DNA of 64,000 nt from assembly GCF_000144625.1 (NCBI RefSeq), contig NC_014376.1:3472001-3536000 (forward strand), in the 5' to 3' direction. Of this stretch, positions 41,595-50,048 are shown piece after piece. The translations under genes were made by a program, and so were the position numbers. Position 1 is the stretch's first letter, and each line of letters opens with the position of its first letter. This stretch comes from [Clostridium] saccharolyticum WM1. Its GTDB lineage: Bacteria; Bacillota; Clostridia; Lachnospirales; Lachnospiraceae. The notes under the pieces were generated by a model, which worked only from the letters and a program-made list of their open reading frames with translations, was not told the origin of the DNA and did not search any database.

Positions 41595-42227
41595 TCATTC
41601 TGCCTTTAGCGCAGTTTCTACTCCTGCATAAATGGTGTCTGCCTTTCTGATCCCATCCTCTGCCAGCTGATCCGCCCGGGCCTGAAGCTGTCCGGCCTTT
41701 TCCCGCTGTTTCATGGATTTTGTATTGATGGATACATTCATCTTTGCTCCTAACAGAGCGGATCGGATGAACTGCACACCAACGCCTACGTCACTGACAG
41801 CCAGCCGGCTTCCCTTCTCCGCCAGAACCTCCATGATATCAAGGGCTTCCAGGGCCCGTTCCATAACCGTGAGCGGAACCAGGGTGGCAGCCAAAAGATG
41901 GGTTTCCAAGACTTCATCCTTATGCTTTTTTTCTTCATCCGTACCAGCGGGAAGGCCGTATGCGGCCGCCAGGGGAGCAAATACCACTTCATCTTCATCT
42001 GCAAGTCTTAAAAATTCGCTTTTTAAAACTTCCAGCTTTTCAAGGAAAGACTGCATGTCTTCTTCCACATGGGCATACCGCTTTTTGCCAAGGGTTAAAT
42101 TCACCACCATTTCTCCCAGAGACGCTCCTATGGCTCCGCCAAGGCCCGCCGCTCCGCCGCCGCCTGGCGTTGGGCTTTTGGAAGATAATTGTTCAAGGAA
42201 TGTATGAATGGAATAGTCCTGTATCAT
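41595..42227 (-). CDS. fchA: Formiminotetrahydrofolate cyclodeaminase family protein
   Basis: A 210-aa member of the FTCD_C/FchA family: helical, with the conserved N-terminal SKSPTPGGGGAAGLGGAIGA and the middle block EEDMQSFLEKLEVLKSEFL. In clostridia FchA acts on formimino- or methenyl-tetrahydrofolate and is often clustered with folD, as here. Length fits stand-alone cyclodeaminases. A sigma-A-like promoter lies at 42269-42297. Confidence 0.9.
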   Translation of the reverse strand: MIQDYSIHTFLEQLSSKSPTPGGGGAAGLGGAIGASLGEMVVNLTLGKKRYAHVEEDMQSFLEKLEVLKSEFLRLADEDEVVFAPLAAAYGLPAGTDEEKKHKDEVLETHLLAATLVPLTVMERALEALDIMEVLAEKGSRLAVSDVGVGVQFIRSALLGAKMNVSINTKSMKQREKAGQLQARADQLAEDGIRKADTIYAGVETALKAE

Positions 42228-42268
42228 ATCGATTGGTCCGCCTTTCCTGCCGCATTTTATTTTTCATT

Positions 42269-42297
42269 ATTATATAAGGGTTTCCGTAAAAAAACAA
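42269..42297 (-). promoter_or_regulatory. Candidate promoter of fchA-folD
   Basis: Minus-strand TTGTTT (42292-42297), a 17-bp spacer and TATAAT (42269-42274), about 40 bp upstream of fchA. Confidence 0.5.
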
Positions 42298-42315
42298 GTT
42301 CAACTTAATCCGATG

Positions 42316-42369
42316 AAAACTGGTATGTATAATTTTATTCAAATTGGATATTTATAAAATACCAGTTTT
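42316..42369. other. Hairpin in the fchA / ECF divergent region
   Basis: A perfect 11-bp stem (AAAACTGGTAT at 42316-42326 with its complement at 42359-42369) encloses a 32-nt AT-rich loop and is followed by TTCTATATC on the plus strand. It lies 53 bp upstream of the ECF S-component gene and could act in its leader; no known riboswitch was recognised. Confidence 0.4.
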
Positions 42370-42422
42370 TCTATATCATAGAGTTTACAAAAATATATAG
42401 GATCTTTGAGGGAGGAACAGAT

Positions 42423-42962
42423 ATGAATAAGAACCGGACGAAAAAAATCGTTTTCAGCGCCCTGATGGCAGCCCTTACCGCTGCCGCCACGATGGTAATA
42501 CATATACCCTCTGCTTTCAGCGGGTATATCCATTTGGGAGACGGAATGGTATTGTTAAGCGGCATGCTTCTGGGACCAGTGGCCGGGGCGGCTGCAGGAG
42601 GAATTGGCTCTATGATGGCAGATCTGCTGTCCGGCTATGTCTTTTATGCACCGGCTACCTTGATCATTAAAGCATTGGCGGCATTTGCAGGAGGGTACTT
42701 GTACCTGCATCTGCCTTTCAAAGGGCATGGAGGAAGCTTTCGGCCGCTGCCTTTTCTGGCAGCCGGAATAGGATCCAGCATAGCAGTTACAGGCGGCTAT
42801 TTTCTGTTTGAGCTTGCCGTATATGACTGGCCGGCAGCCGTTTCGAATGTTCCCTTTAATCTGGTGCAGAATTTGTTCAGCCTGATTGCAGCCGGAGTTT
42901 TGCTTCCTGTTCTTCTGCGGGTCCGGGAACTCCGGGAACTGAACAGGAATTCAGCCTCTTAA
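42423..42962 (+). CDS. ECF transporter S component (PF07155 type)
   Basis: A 179-aa membrane protein of the ECF S-component group that includes putative pyridoxine/HMP transporters. Diagnostic is YIHLGDGMVLLSGMLLGPVA followed by GAAAGGIGSMMADLLSGYV and APATLIIKALAAF. Five to six helices are predicted. The start at 42423 has GAGGGAGGA upstream. It sits near thiT and folate genes, favouring a vitamin substrate, but the exact one cannot be named. Confidence 0.85.
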   Translation: MNKNRTKKIVFSALMAALTAAATMVIHIPSAFSGYIHLGDGMVLLSGMLLGPVAGAAAGGIGSMMADLLSGYVFYAPATLIIKALAAFAGGYLYLHLPFKGHGGSFRPLPFLAAGIGSSIAVTGGYFLFELAVYDWPAAVSNVPFNLVQNLFSLIAAGVLLPVLLRVRELRELNRNSAS

Positions 42963-42964
42963 AA

Positions 42965-43005
42965 AAGGAAGCAGCCACTGCCCCTTGGGCTGCGGCTGCT
43001 TCCTT
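42965..43005. terminator. Bidirectional terminator between the ECF and ribokinase genes
   Basis: A perfect 12-bp stem (AAGGAAGCAGCC at 42965-42976 with 42994-43005) is flanked by A- and T-rich tracts, serving the convergent genes. Confidence 0.8.
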
Positions 43006-43013
43006 TTCTTGCA

Positions 43014-43907
43014 TTAACCTCCATAACCATTCATAACCTCGTCTCTTGCAGGAATGGAAGGCGCGGCTCCTGCTCTGGATACTGCAATGGAAGAAGCCTT
43101 TGCCGCATGATCCAAGGCCTGTTTTGGAGATTCTCCCAGAGCCAGTCCTCCAATAAAATAGCCGGTAAAGGTATCCCCGGCCCCGGTGGTATCAACCACA
43201 TGGACCGGATAGATCTCCTGTTCATACACGGAATCGCCGTCTTTGAATAAAGAACCATCCTGGCCCAGAGTTAAAAGGATTTTTGCGTCAGGGAACTTTT
43301 CAGCAAGCTGATCCAGAAGCATTCTGCCATTGCCCGGCTGTTGGCAGATATCCTCAGCTTCAATCTCATTTAATATAAAAAACTCCACATAATGAAGAGG
43401 ATAGGTCCATATTTTGGAGTTCATTGGGGAGGGATTCAAAACGATTCTCATGCCTTTCCCATATGCCAGCTCCATGATGTAACCCACTTCATTGATTTCA
43501 TTTTGCAGAATTAGAAAATCCCCTTCTCCAAACGCACTTAAAACTTCATCTGCCTGAGCTTTTGTAATTTCCTGGTTTGCACCGCCATACAAAAGAATGC
43601 CATTTTGTCCTTCCTGATTCTTTTGGATGATCGCATGTCCAGTCTTGCTTTTCAGACGCTTAACATACTTTGTATCTATGCCAAATTGTTCCAGCTGGTC
43701 AATGAGGATTCCGCCATCCAGTTCCCCAACCGCACCTGCATGCCAGACCTTAACGCCGCTTTTGCTCAATGCCAGGGACTGGTTTAAGCCTTTTCCGCCG
43801 CAAAAGATCTCCAGAGAAACGGAGGATGTGGTTTCCCCCTCTCTGACAAAATGATCTACCTGGTAAACATAATCAATATTCAGAGAACCAAAATTCAATA
43901 TCTTCAT
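43014..43907 (-). CDS. rbsK: Ribokinase (PfkB family)
   Basis: A 297-aa sugar kinase phosphorylating ribose or a related product. The N-terminal GSLNIDYVYQVDHFV and FCGGKGLNQSLALSKSG are typical ribokinase motifs, and the C-terminal anion hole and catalytic base are intact in VVDTTGAGDTFTGYF. The start is ATG 43907 with AGGAG eight bases upstream; a GTG at 43916 is in frame but sits in the ribosome site. It is the last gene of the nucleoside operon, immediately after the LacI gene (short overlap), where it would use ribose released by the nucleoside hydrolase. Confidence 0.93.
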   Translation of the reverse strand: MKILNFGSLNIDYVYQVDHFVREGETTSSVSLEIFCGGKGLNQSLALSKSGVKVWHAGAVGELDGGILIDQLEQFGIDTKYVKRLKSKTGHAIIQKNQEGQNGILLYGGANQEITKAQADEVLSAFGEGDFLILQNEINEVGYIMELAYGKGMRIVLNPSPMNSKIWTYPLHYVEFFILNEIEAEDICQQPGNGRMLLDQLAEKFPDAKILLTLGQDGSLFKDGDSVYEQEIYPVHVVDTTGAGDTFTGYFIGGLALGESPKQALDHAAKASSIAVSRAGAAPSIPARDEVMNGYGG

Positions 43908-44935
43908 ATCCTGCACTCCTGTCCCATTCCCACGGTACTGCTTCTTATCATTAATTTCGGTTCAAATACCGTTATCTTATTTTCTGATTTTTTCCCTTTT
44001 ATCTGGGAAATCAGCCGTTTTACAGATTCTACTCCCATTTCGTATACGGGCTGTCTGACCGTTGTAAGTGGAACTGCCATCATCTCCGCATACAAAACAT
44101 CATCATACCCTACCACCGATACGTCTTCGGGCACTTTTAAATTATATTTGGACAGCTGCCTGCATACTCCAAAAGCAGAAAGGTCATTGCAGGCAAATAC
44201 TGCCGTGAAACCATGGGGCATCAGGGCATCAACCGCACGGGTCCCGCATTCCATGGTATAATCGCCTTCATAAATTAGCGTTTCATCAAAAGGAATCTGA
44301 AATTCCTCAAGGGCCCGGACATATCCTTTTAATCTTCTCCCGGAATCTGCCAGCCGGGCGGGTCCGGTGACACAGGCGATCCTCTTATGGCCAAGCTCCG
44401 CCAGATGCCTCCCGGCCAGATATCCGCCCAGCTCATGATCCAGGATTATTTCCCCGCAGTCCGCATCTGTAAGAAAACGGTCCAGAAGGACAAAAGGCAT
44501 CTGCAGCTGCCCCAATAACTCAACGGATTGTTTACCGGCTGTCTCGTCGCTTTCTCTGGACATGACATAAATAATCCCGTCCACTCCCTGATCCGCCAGT
44601 AAATGGATATATTCCATGTCTCTTTCATGACGATCGTTGGTATTGCACAATATCAGGGTTCTCCCTGATTCCCTGCAGCACTCTTCGATTCCCTTTACCA
44701 TATGGGCATAAAAGACGTTTCCAATATCAGGAATAATAAGGCCAATGGTTTTGCTTCTCTTTTTAACCAGACTGACTGCCAGTTGATTCGGCCGGTAGTT
44801 AAGCCTCTTTGCCGCTTCCATGATCCGTTTTTTTGTATCATCCGGTATCTTATAAGCTTTTCCGTTTAACACCAGAGAAACAGTCGTTACAGAAAGTCCT
44901 GTGTCTGCTGCAATATCCTTAATTGTTGCTCTCAT
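43904..44935 (-). CDS. LacI family transcriptional regulator
   Basis: A 343-aa repressor with the N-terminal LacI helix-turn-helix (TIKDIAADTGLSVTTVSLVL) and a periplasmic-binding-protein-like sensor (KTIGLIIPDIGNVFYAHMVK onward; SVVGYDDVLYAEMMAVPLTT near the end). The start at 44935 follows GAGGATTGAGG and overlaps the stop of the M20 hydrolase gene. Being next to ribokinase at the end of the nucleoside operon, it probably senses ribose or a nucleoside-derived sugar. It coexists with the fused LacI-kinase regulator at 54172. Confidence 0.93.
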   Translation of the reverse strand: MRATIKDIAADTGLSVTTVSLVLNGKAYKIPDDTKKRIMEAAKRLNYRPNQLAVSLVKKRSKTIGLIIPDIGNVFYAHMVKGIEECCRESGRTLILCNTNDRHERDMEYIHLLADQGVDGIIYVMSRESDETAGKQSVELLGQLQMPFVLLDRFLTDADCGEIILDHELGGYLAGRHLAELGHKRIACVTGPARLADSGRRLKGYVRALEEFQIPFDETLIYEGDYTMECGTRAVDALMPHGFTAVFACNDLSAFGVCRQLSKYNLKVPEDVSVVGYDDVLYAEMMAVPLTTVRQPVYEMGVESVKRLISQIKGKKSENKITVFEPKLMIRSSTVGMGQECRI

Positions 44936-46109
44936 CCTCAATCCTCACTGCTGCCATATTGGTCAATGCTCCTATTGCCCTGAGGTAATCCGGGATTCGT
45001 ACACATTCATTGGGCTTGTGCGCCATATCCGCCGATCCTGGTCCAAATAAAAGGGTTGTCAGCCCTTCTCTTCCTTCTGCCAGTATGGAAGCGTCTGTAA
45101 AATAGGAGATTCCGGAATAGGCTTCCGGAATCCCGGCTGCCTCCATGCTTTTTACAAGCGTTGCAACACCTAAAGAAGCCTTGTCCGCTTCAATGCTAAT
45201 TCTGTGATTCTTAATCCTGGGAACCAGACCGGGGATTCCACCGTATTTCCGGCTGATATCCTGAAATATGGTCTCCAGCCGGCTGAGAATACTTTCACAG
45301 GTAAGTCCGGGCACCGTACGGATATCCATTAAAACCGTACACAGATCAGGCGTCATGTTTGGCTGTATTCCTCCCTGTATTTCCGTGATCTGGGCGGTTG
45401 CCCTACCAAGGACCGGATGGTCGTGGAGGCGGATCCAATTTCCCAGACATTCCGCAGCTTCGTATGCACAGGAGACTGCATTGCAGCCCTCTTCCGGATA
45501 TGCCCCATGACTGGTCTTGCCTTTTACCTCCAACTCCAGCCAGATACAGCCCTTTTGTCCGATCCCCACGGTACAGCCGGTGGGTTCTCCGATCAGTAAA
45601 ACCGACCCTTCCATCATATATCCGCCGGAAATAATTGCCCTTGCCCCGGTTCCTCCCCGCTCTTCGTCACATGTTCCAAGAAACTGGATTGTTGTCCCAG
45701 GCTTCTGCCCGGTCTCCCCCAGCTTTCCCAGAACATATACCATGGCAGCCAGTCCGCTCTTCATATCACTGGCTCCCCGCCCGAAGAGGCAGCCGTTTTC
45801 CATCACAGGTGTCCAGGGCGGCCTGTCCCAGCTCTCCAGTGAACCGTAATCCACCGTATCAAGATGTCCGTTCCAGATCATTCCCTTTCCTTCATGCGCT
45901 CCCTGGATCAGGGCAATGACGTTGCCCCTTCCTTCTCCTATATCCTGGACAAAGGCCTCCACCCCGCGGCTGTTTAAGTATTGGCAGATATATTCTGCTG
46001 CCGGCTTTTCTCCGTCTTTGCCGTTGACTGTCCTGATCCCTATTAAATCCTGTAAAAGCTGTACCGCTTCCCTTTCCCAGCTTTCCTTTTCCCAGCCTTC
46101 CTTTTCCAT
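44919..46109 (-). CDS. M20 family metallohydrolase (ArgE/DapE type), first copy
   Basis: A 396-aa di-zinc amidohydrolase. Metal-binding motifs are NGHLDTVDYG (His, Asp bridge), GRGASDMKSGLAAM, TCDEERGGTGAR (catalytic Glu) and GEPTGC. The dimerisation lid contains GKTSHGAYPEEGCNAVSCA. The start is ATG 46109 after GAGGATTGAGA, not the TTG at 46115. It lies between the PF07090 gene and LacI in the nucleoside operon. Family members act on acetyl-ornithine, succinyl-diaminopimelate or ureido compounds; substrate here is unknown. Confidence 0.88.
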   Translation of the reverse strand: MEKEGWEKESWEREAVQLLQDLIGIRTVNGKDGEKPAAEYICQYLNSRGVEAFVQDIGEGRGNVIALIQGAHEGKGMIWNGHLDTVDYGSLESWDRPPWTPVMENGCLFGRGASDMKSGLAAMVYVLGKLGETGQKPGTTIQFLGTCDEERGGTGARAIISGGYMMEGSVLLIGEPTGCTVGIGQKGCIWLELEVKGKTSHGAYPEEGCNAVSCAYEAAECLGNWIRLHDHPVLGRATAQITEIQGGIQPNMTPDLCTVLMDIRTVPGLTCESILSRLETIFQDISRKYGGIPGLVPRIKNHRISIEADKASLGVATLVKSMEAAGIPEAYSGISYFTDASILAEGREGLTTLLFGPGSADMAHKPNECVRIPDYLRAIGALTNMAAVRIEDESNN

Positions 46110-46119
46110 TCTCAATCCT

Positions 46120-46866
46120 CTATTTTTCCGTCAGCCAGTCCAGGATTCCCTTCCAAAGCTGATCGTAATATTCCCACTCACAAAATTCCGGCGGTGCCCA
46201 GTGGGGGGCACAATCCGTGGTAAAGGCTGCACTTCTTCCCTTTCCGTAAAATCCCAATGCAAGGAACGGATCCTCTTCAATGGTAACAGGTACCATTGCC
46301 TCCGGCTTTGCCACGGTCTTATTGTATCCCAATACCTCCGGCCAGTCTGACGGCATTCCGGAAATTGCCTTATGGCCTTCTTTTACAACAGGCTTTGCTC
46401 CGTCACAGTGCTCCATTCTGTCATCCACAGTCAAAACCTCCACAGGAAGAACTTCCTGGACAGCTGTATCATGCCATTTTCCCTTTGCATCCACGCCGGA
46501 AAATGTCAGATATCCACCGATCATCAACAAAGCGCCTCCATCCAGAACATAATCCCGGATGAGCTTGCTGCGGTCCGGCATCTTCCGGCTTTGAGCAAAG
46601 GTAGCGGCCGGAAGCAGCAGTGTATTGGCTCCGATATCGGATAAAATGACTCCGTCATACTGCTTTAGCTCTTCCATCGTAAATGGAAATCCGTCTGATG
46701 CCAGGTGGTTCGGAAGGAACGTCACCTCATAACCTGCTTTCTCCAGGGCCTTTTTGAGCCACTTTTCTCCGGTCTCATAGGTAGAGGTATAAAAAGAATC
46801 AAACCCCTTTACATGTGTAGTATAACTCATCCAGGATTCTCCTGCCAATAGAATTTTTTTAATCAT
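46120..46866 (-). CDS. PF07090 glutamine amidotransferase-like protein
   Basis: A 248-aa class I amidotransferase-fold protein of the PF07090 (former DUF1355) group. Visible are the N-terminal MIKKILLAGESWMSYTTHVK, the strand QYDGVILSDIGANTLLLPA, GGALLMIGGYLTFSGVDAKG and the C-terminal SAAFTTDCAPHWAPPEFCEW. There is no clear nucleophilic Cys elbow (GxCxG), so a transferase activity is doubtful. It overlaps the second M20 gene by 8 bp, so both are probably needed for the same catabolic step. Confidence 0.75.
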   Translation of the reverse strand: MIKKILLAGESWMSYTTHVKGFDSFYTSTYETGEKWLKKALEKAGYEVTFLPNHLASDGFPFTMEELKQYDGVILSDIGANTLLLPAATFAQSRKMPDRSKLIRDYVLDGGALLMIGGYLTFSGVDAKGKWHDTAVQEVLPVEVLTVDDRMEHCDGAKPVVKEGHKAISGMPSDWPEVLGYNKTVAKPEAMVPVTIEEDPFLALGFYGKGRSAAFTTDCAPHWAPPEFCEWEYYDQLWKGILDWLTEK

Positions 46867-48142
46867 CTGTCCTGTCTTCCTTTCCCCATTCTAAAATCAA
46901 TTGTGCATAGATATGAATCGCCTTAAGATAATCCTCTATCGGGATATACTCATTTACGGAATGGCATTGTTCCAGATTTCCGGGCCCATACTGAATGGTT
47001 GGACATCCGGCCATGTTCCTCCACAGCCTGGAATCGCAGCCAGCCGGTGATCCCTTTATTACCACTGGTTTTCCCACCGCTTTTTCAAACGCTTTTTCAA
47101 AGCTGTCTACAAACGGCCCCCGTTCCATCTCAAAAGGACCGCCGGACTGATAAATGCTGATTTCCGGCATATGATCCCTTAGCCATAAATCACTTTCCGC
47201 AAAACGTCTGATCTCATCCGTGATTTCAGCTGCCACCTGATTATGGCTCATTGGCCCGGGAATATAGTGGATGCACATCTCAAATTCGCAGTCACCTGCA
47301 ACCGTGGACCCAGCACTTCCTCCATGGATGGTTCCCACATTTAAATTCGGAGCCGGAAGCAGGGGGTGCTTATAGGCAAGGAGCCAGCCATGTTCCAGTT
47401 CATTCAGACGTTCTATGATCTTTATTGCCTTTTCAATGGCACTGACCCCCAGCCATTTTGCTCCGGAATGGTTGGACTTTCCAGTGACCCGTACTTTCAT
47501 AAATACAAATCCCATATGGGCCAGGATCAGCTCTCCGGATGTGGGTTCACAGACCACCACTCCATCTGCCCGTTTTCCTCTCATAACAGCCTGAATGGAA
47601 CCATTGCCTCCGCCTTCTTCGTCACATACGGAGCAGATATGGACACGGACAGGAAGAGGAATACCAGCATCCTTTAAAAGCTTCACAGCCATGACGGAAG
47701 CCATAAGCCCCCCTTTCATATCCGCCGCTCCCAGACCGTACAGCCTGCCGTCTGCAATCCCGGGAGCATGGGGAGGCACGTTCCATAAGGACACATCCCC
47801 GGGAGGCATGGTATCCATGTGGCCGTTAAACATTAAGCTTCTGCTTTTCTGCCCGTTAAAAACAGCATAAACATTAAAGCGGTCCTTATAATCATGGCCG
47901 GGATTGCCTTCCCCGAATTTCTCCATGGAGGCTGCGATGGTCTCCTCTGTCATAGGATCCCGTTCTATCTGGTCCGCCCCAATCTCTTCCAATAACCGGA
48001 TCAGATATTCCTGTCCTTCCTTCTCTCTTCCACCTGCGATTCCATGTCCAAGATCCTGGGTATCAATGGCAATCAGTTCTGATAAATATTTAACATATTC
48101 TTCCCTGTTTCTTTCCAGTACTTCTCTTAACCGTTCCATCAT
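46859..48142 (-). CDS. M20 family metallohydrolase, second copy
   Basis: A 427-aa di-zinc amidohydrolase of the ArgE/DapE type. Motifs include FNGHMDTMPPG, GLGAADMKGGLMAS, CSVCDEEGGGNGS (catalytic Glu pair) and the lid GKSNHSGAKWLGVSA. It is clearly related to the copy at 44919 but divergent, so not a recent duplicate. The start is 48142 or 48139 (two ATG codons), 5 bp after the nucleoside hydrolase. Substrate unknown; ureido or N-acyl compounds are plausible from family. Confidence 0.88.
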   Translation of the reverse strand: MMERLREVLERNREEYVKYLSELIAIDTQDLGHGIAGGREKEGQEYLIRLLEEIGADQIERDPMTEETIAASMEKFGEGNPGHDYKDRFNVYAVFNGQKSRSLMFNGHMDTMPPGDVSLWNVPPHAPGIADGRLYGLGAADMKGGLMASVMAVKLLKDAGIPLPVRVHICSVCDEEGGGNGSIQAVMRGKRADGVVVCEPTSGELILAHMGFVFMKVRVTGKSNHSGAKWLGVSAIEKAIKIIERLNELEHGWLLAYKHPLLPAPNLNVGTIHGGSAGSTVAGDCEFEMCIHYIPGPMSHNQVAAEITDEIRRFAESDLWLRDHMPEISIYQSGGPFEMERGPFVDSFEKAFEKAVGKPVVIKGSPAGCDSRLWRNMAGCPTIQYGPGNLEQCHSVNEYIPIEDYLKAIHIYAQLILEWGKEDRTDD

Positions 48143-48147
48143 TCACC

Positions 48148-49086
48148 TCATGAGCCATAGGCCCTAATCCCCGACTCGATCAGATCCCAGAAACGGTCTA
48201 CATCAATATCCACCGCCACATCGGCGTTGGCAGCTCTGTGGCTGTATCCAAAGAAGTCACAATTCGTCCTGCCATAGCTTTGTACGCTTCTGATATCCAC
48301 TTCCGTATACATGGGTTTCGTCACCAGAAGGTTGGGATCAAGAATGGAAGCAATGGTCACCGGGTCATGAAGAGGCCCTCCCTCCCAGCCGAAAACCTGC
48401 TTTTGGCTCTTATTAAAGTGGCCCATAAGATCCACAAACAGACGCGCTGCCGGGGTTCCGATCTTTTCCATCCGTTCTACCACCTGGGGATAACAGAGCA
48501 CCTTCCGTGTCACATCAAGCCCTACCATGGTAATCGGACGTCCGCTGGTAAATACCACATGAGCAGCATCGGCATCGGCTATGATATTGAACTCAGCAGC
48601 CGGTGTTACATTCCCCAGCTGATAGCAGCCACCCATGAGAACAATTCTTTTTATTTTTGGTATGATACGTGGTTCCATTCTCATTGCCATGGCAATATTG
48701 GTCAAGGGGCCTGTCGGCACCAGAATAATATCACCATCTGACTCCATCAGAGCGCGGATTATAAACTGTACCCCATGCTCCGCCTCTTCCTTCCTCTTTA
48801 GCGGTTCAAAGACCGGACCGTCAAGGCCGCTTTCTCCATGGATATCTCCTGCAAGGAGCTGTTTATCCCGGATCATAGGCTGTCCGCAGCCGGCATAGAC
48901 CGGAATATTAAGCCCTAAATACTGGCAGATATTCAAGGCATTTTTCGTGGTTTTTTCAAGAGACTGGTTTCCTGCCACCACGGTAATCCCCAGTACTTCA
49001 ATCCCGCTGTTTTTTCCTGCCAGCAGTATATTCACCGCATCATCGTGTCCCGGATCGCAGTCCAGGATAACCTTCTGTTTTTCCAT
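48148..49086 (-). CDS. Nucleoside hydrolase
   Basis: A 312-aa inosine-uridine-preferring-type hydrolase that splits the N-glycosidic bond of ribonucleosides into base and ribose. The calcium-binding aspartate cluster is ILDCDPGHDDAVNILLA at the N-terminus, followed by VVAGNQSLEKTTKNA and, near the middle, LVPTGPLTNIAMA. The start at 49086 has AAGGAGA upstream. It directly follows the ABC permease genes, fitting an import-then-cleave pathway with ribokinase at the end of the operon. Confidence 0.95.
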   Translation of the reverse strand: MEKQKVILDCDPGHDDAVNILLAGKNSGIEVLGITVVAGNQSLEKTTKNALNICQYLGLNIPVYAGCGQPMIRDKQLLAGDIHGESGLDGPVFEPLKRKEEAEHGVQFIIRALMESDGDIILVPTGPLTNIAMAMRMEPRIIPKIKRIVLMGGCYQLGNVTPAAEFNIIADADAAHVVFTSGRPITMVGLDVTRKVLCYPQVVERMEKIGTPAARLFVDLMGHFNKSQKQVFGWEGGPLHDPVTIASILDPNLLVTKPMYTEVDIRSVQSYGRTNCDFFGYSHRAANADVAVDIDVDRFWDLIESGIRAYGS

Positions 49087-49101
49087 TGATCGTTCTCCTT
49101 T

Positions 49102-50034
49102 TTAAGCTTTTGCCAAAGCACTCTTTTTCTTCTTTTCCCTTGACAGCTTCGATGCCATGGACACTGCCAGTGTGGCAATGGTCACCACATAAGGCATTAA
49201 AAGCACAAGCTGAGACGGCACCCCGTAAGCCTGAAGCCTGGCACCTATGGAATCGGTTAATCCGAATACCAGACATCCGGCCGCAGTCAGGATTGGGTGG
49301 GCTCCTCCGAAATACATGGCTGCAACTCCCATAAATCCCCTGGCATTGGTCATATTCTCCGTAAACATTTTGCTGTATCCCAGGGATAAATGGGCACCTG
49401 CCAGTCCTCCGATCAGACCCGATATGGCAATGGCCCGGTATTTCATGGAATTTACATTGATTCCTGCCGTCTGGGCCGCCATGGGAAACTGGCCCACTGC
49501 CCGAAGACGAAGGCCCCAGACCGTTTTATAAAATATAAACCAGACCAGAACAATCAGTACAATGACAAACCATTCGGTAATGCACCAGTTATCAAAAATT
49601 TCCTTTAAAAACGGAACCTTGGCCAGAAACGGAAGGCTGACCCTGGGGATCGCAATGATCCCGGGTTCTGAAAAGGTACCGCTTTTTCCCAATACGCTGT
49701 TTAAAAGAAACTTGGTGATGGCCAGTGCAAATAAATTGATTCCCATGCCAATGGCGCAGATCTCCGCTTTATATCGGATATGGCCCACTGCCATGATCAT
49801 GGCCATAATAAGACCTGCTATCATGGCGACTGCCACTCCAAGGGCCCAGCTCCCGGTTAAATAGCTGACCGCTACTGCCGCAAATGCACCGGTCAGCATG
49901 ATCCCTTCTGTTCCGATATTCAAAATATCCGCCTGCTGGGTAATGGCTGCACACAATGCCGCGTAAATAATAGGCGTGGCAGAACGAAAGGTTGCATATA
50001 TCAAGGATACACTGAAAATTTTTCCTAATTCCAT
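49102..50034 (-). CDS. Nucleoside ABC transporter permease, second
   Basis: A 310-aa permease of the BMP-associated (NupQ/YufQ-like) family with eight or so helices. The segment TQQADILNIGTEGIMLTGAF carries the NIGxEG motif of this group, and GLRLRAVGQFPMAAQTAGIN is the conserved cytoplasmic loop that contacts the ATPase. It pairs with the permease at 50049 (14-bp gap). Confidence 0.92.
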   Translation of the reverse strand: MELGKIFSVSLIYATFRSATPIIYAALCAAITQQADILNIGTEGIMLTGAFAAVAVSYLTGSWALGVAVAMIAGLIMAMIMAVGHIRYKAEICAIGMGINLFALAITKFLLNSVLGKSGTFSEPGIIAIPRVSLPFLAKVPFLKEIFDNWCITEWFVIVLIVLVWFIFYKTVWGLRLRAVGQFPMAAQTAGINVNSMKYRAIAISGLIGGLAGAHLSLGYSKMFTENMTNARGFMGVAAMYFGGAHPILTAAGCLVFGLTDSIGARLQAYGVPSQLVLLMPYVVTIATLAVSMASKLSREKKKKSALAKA

Positions 50035-50048
50035 AGTCCTGCCTCCTC

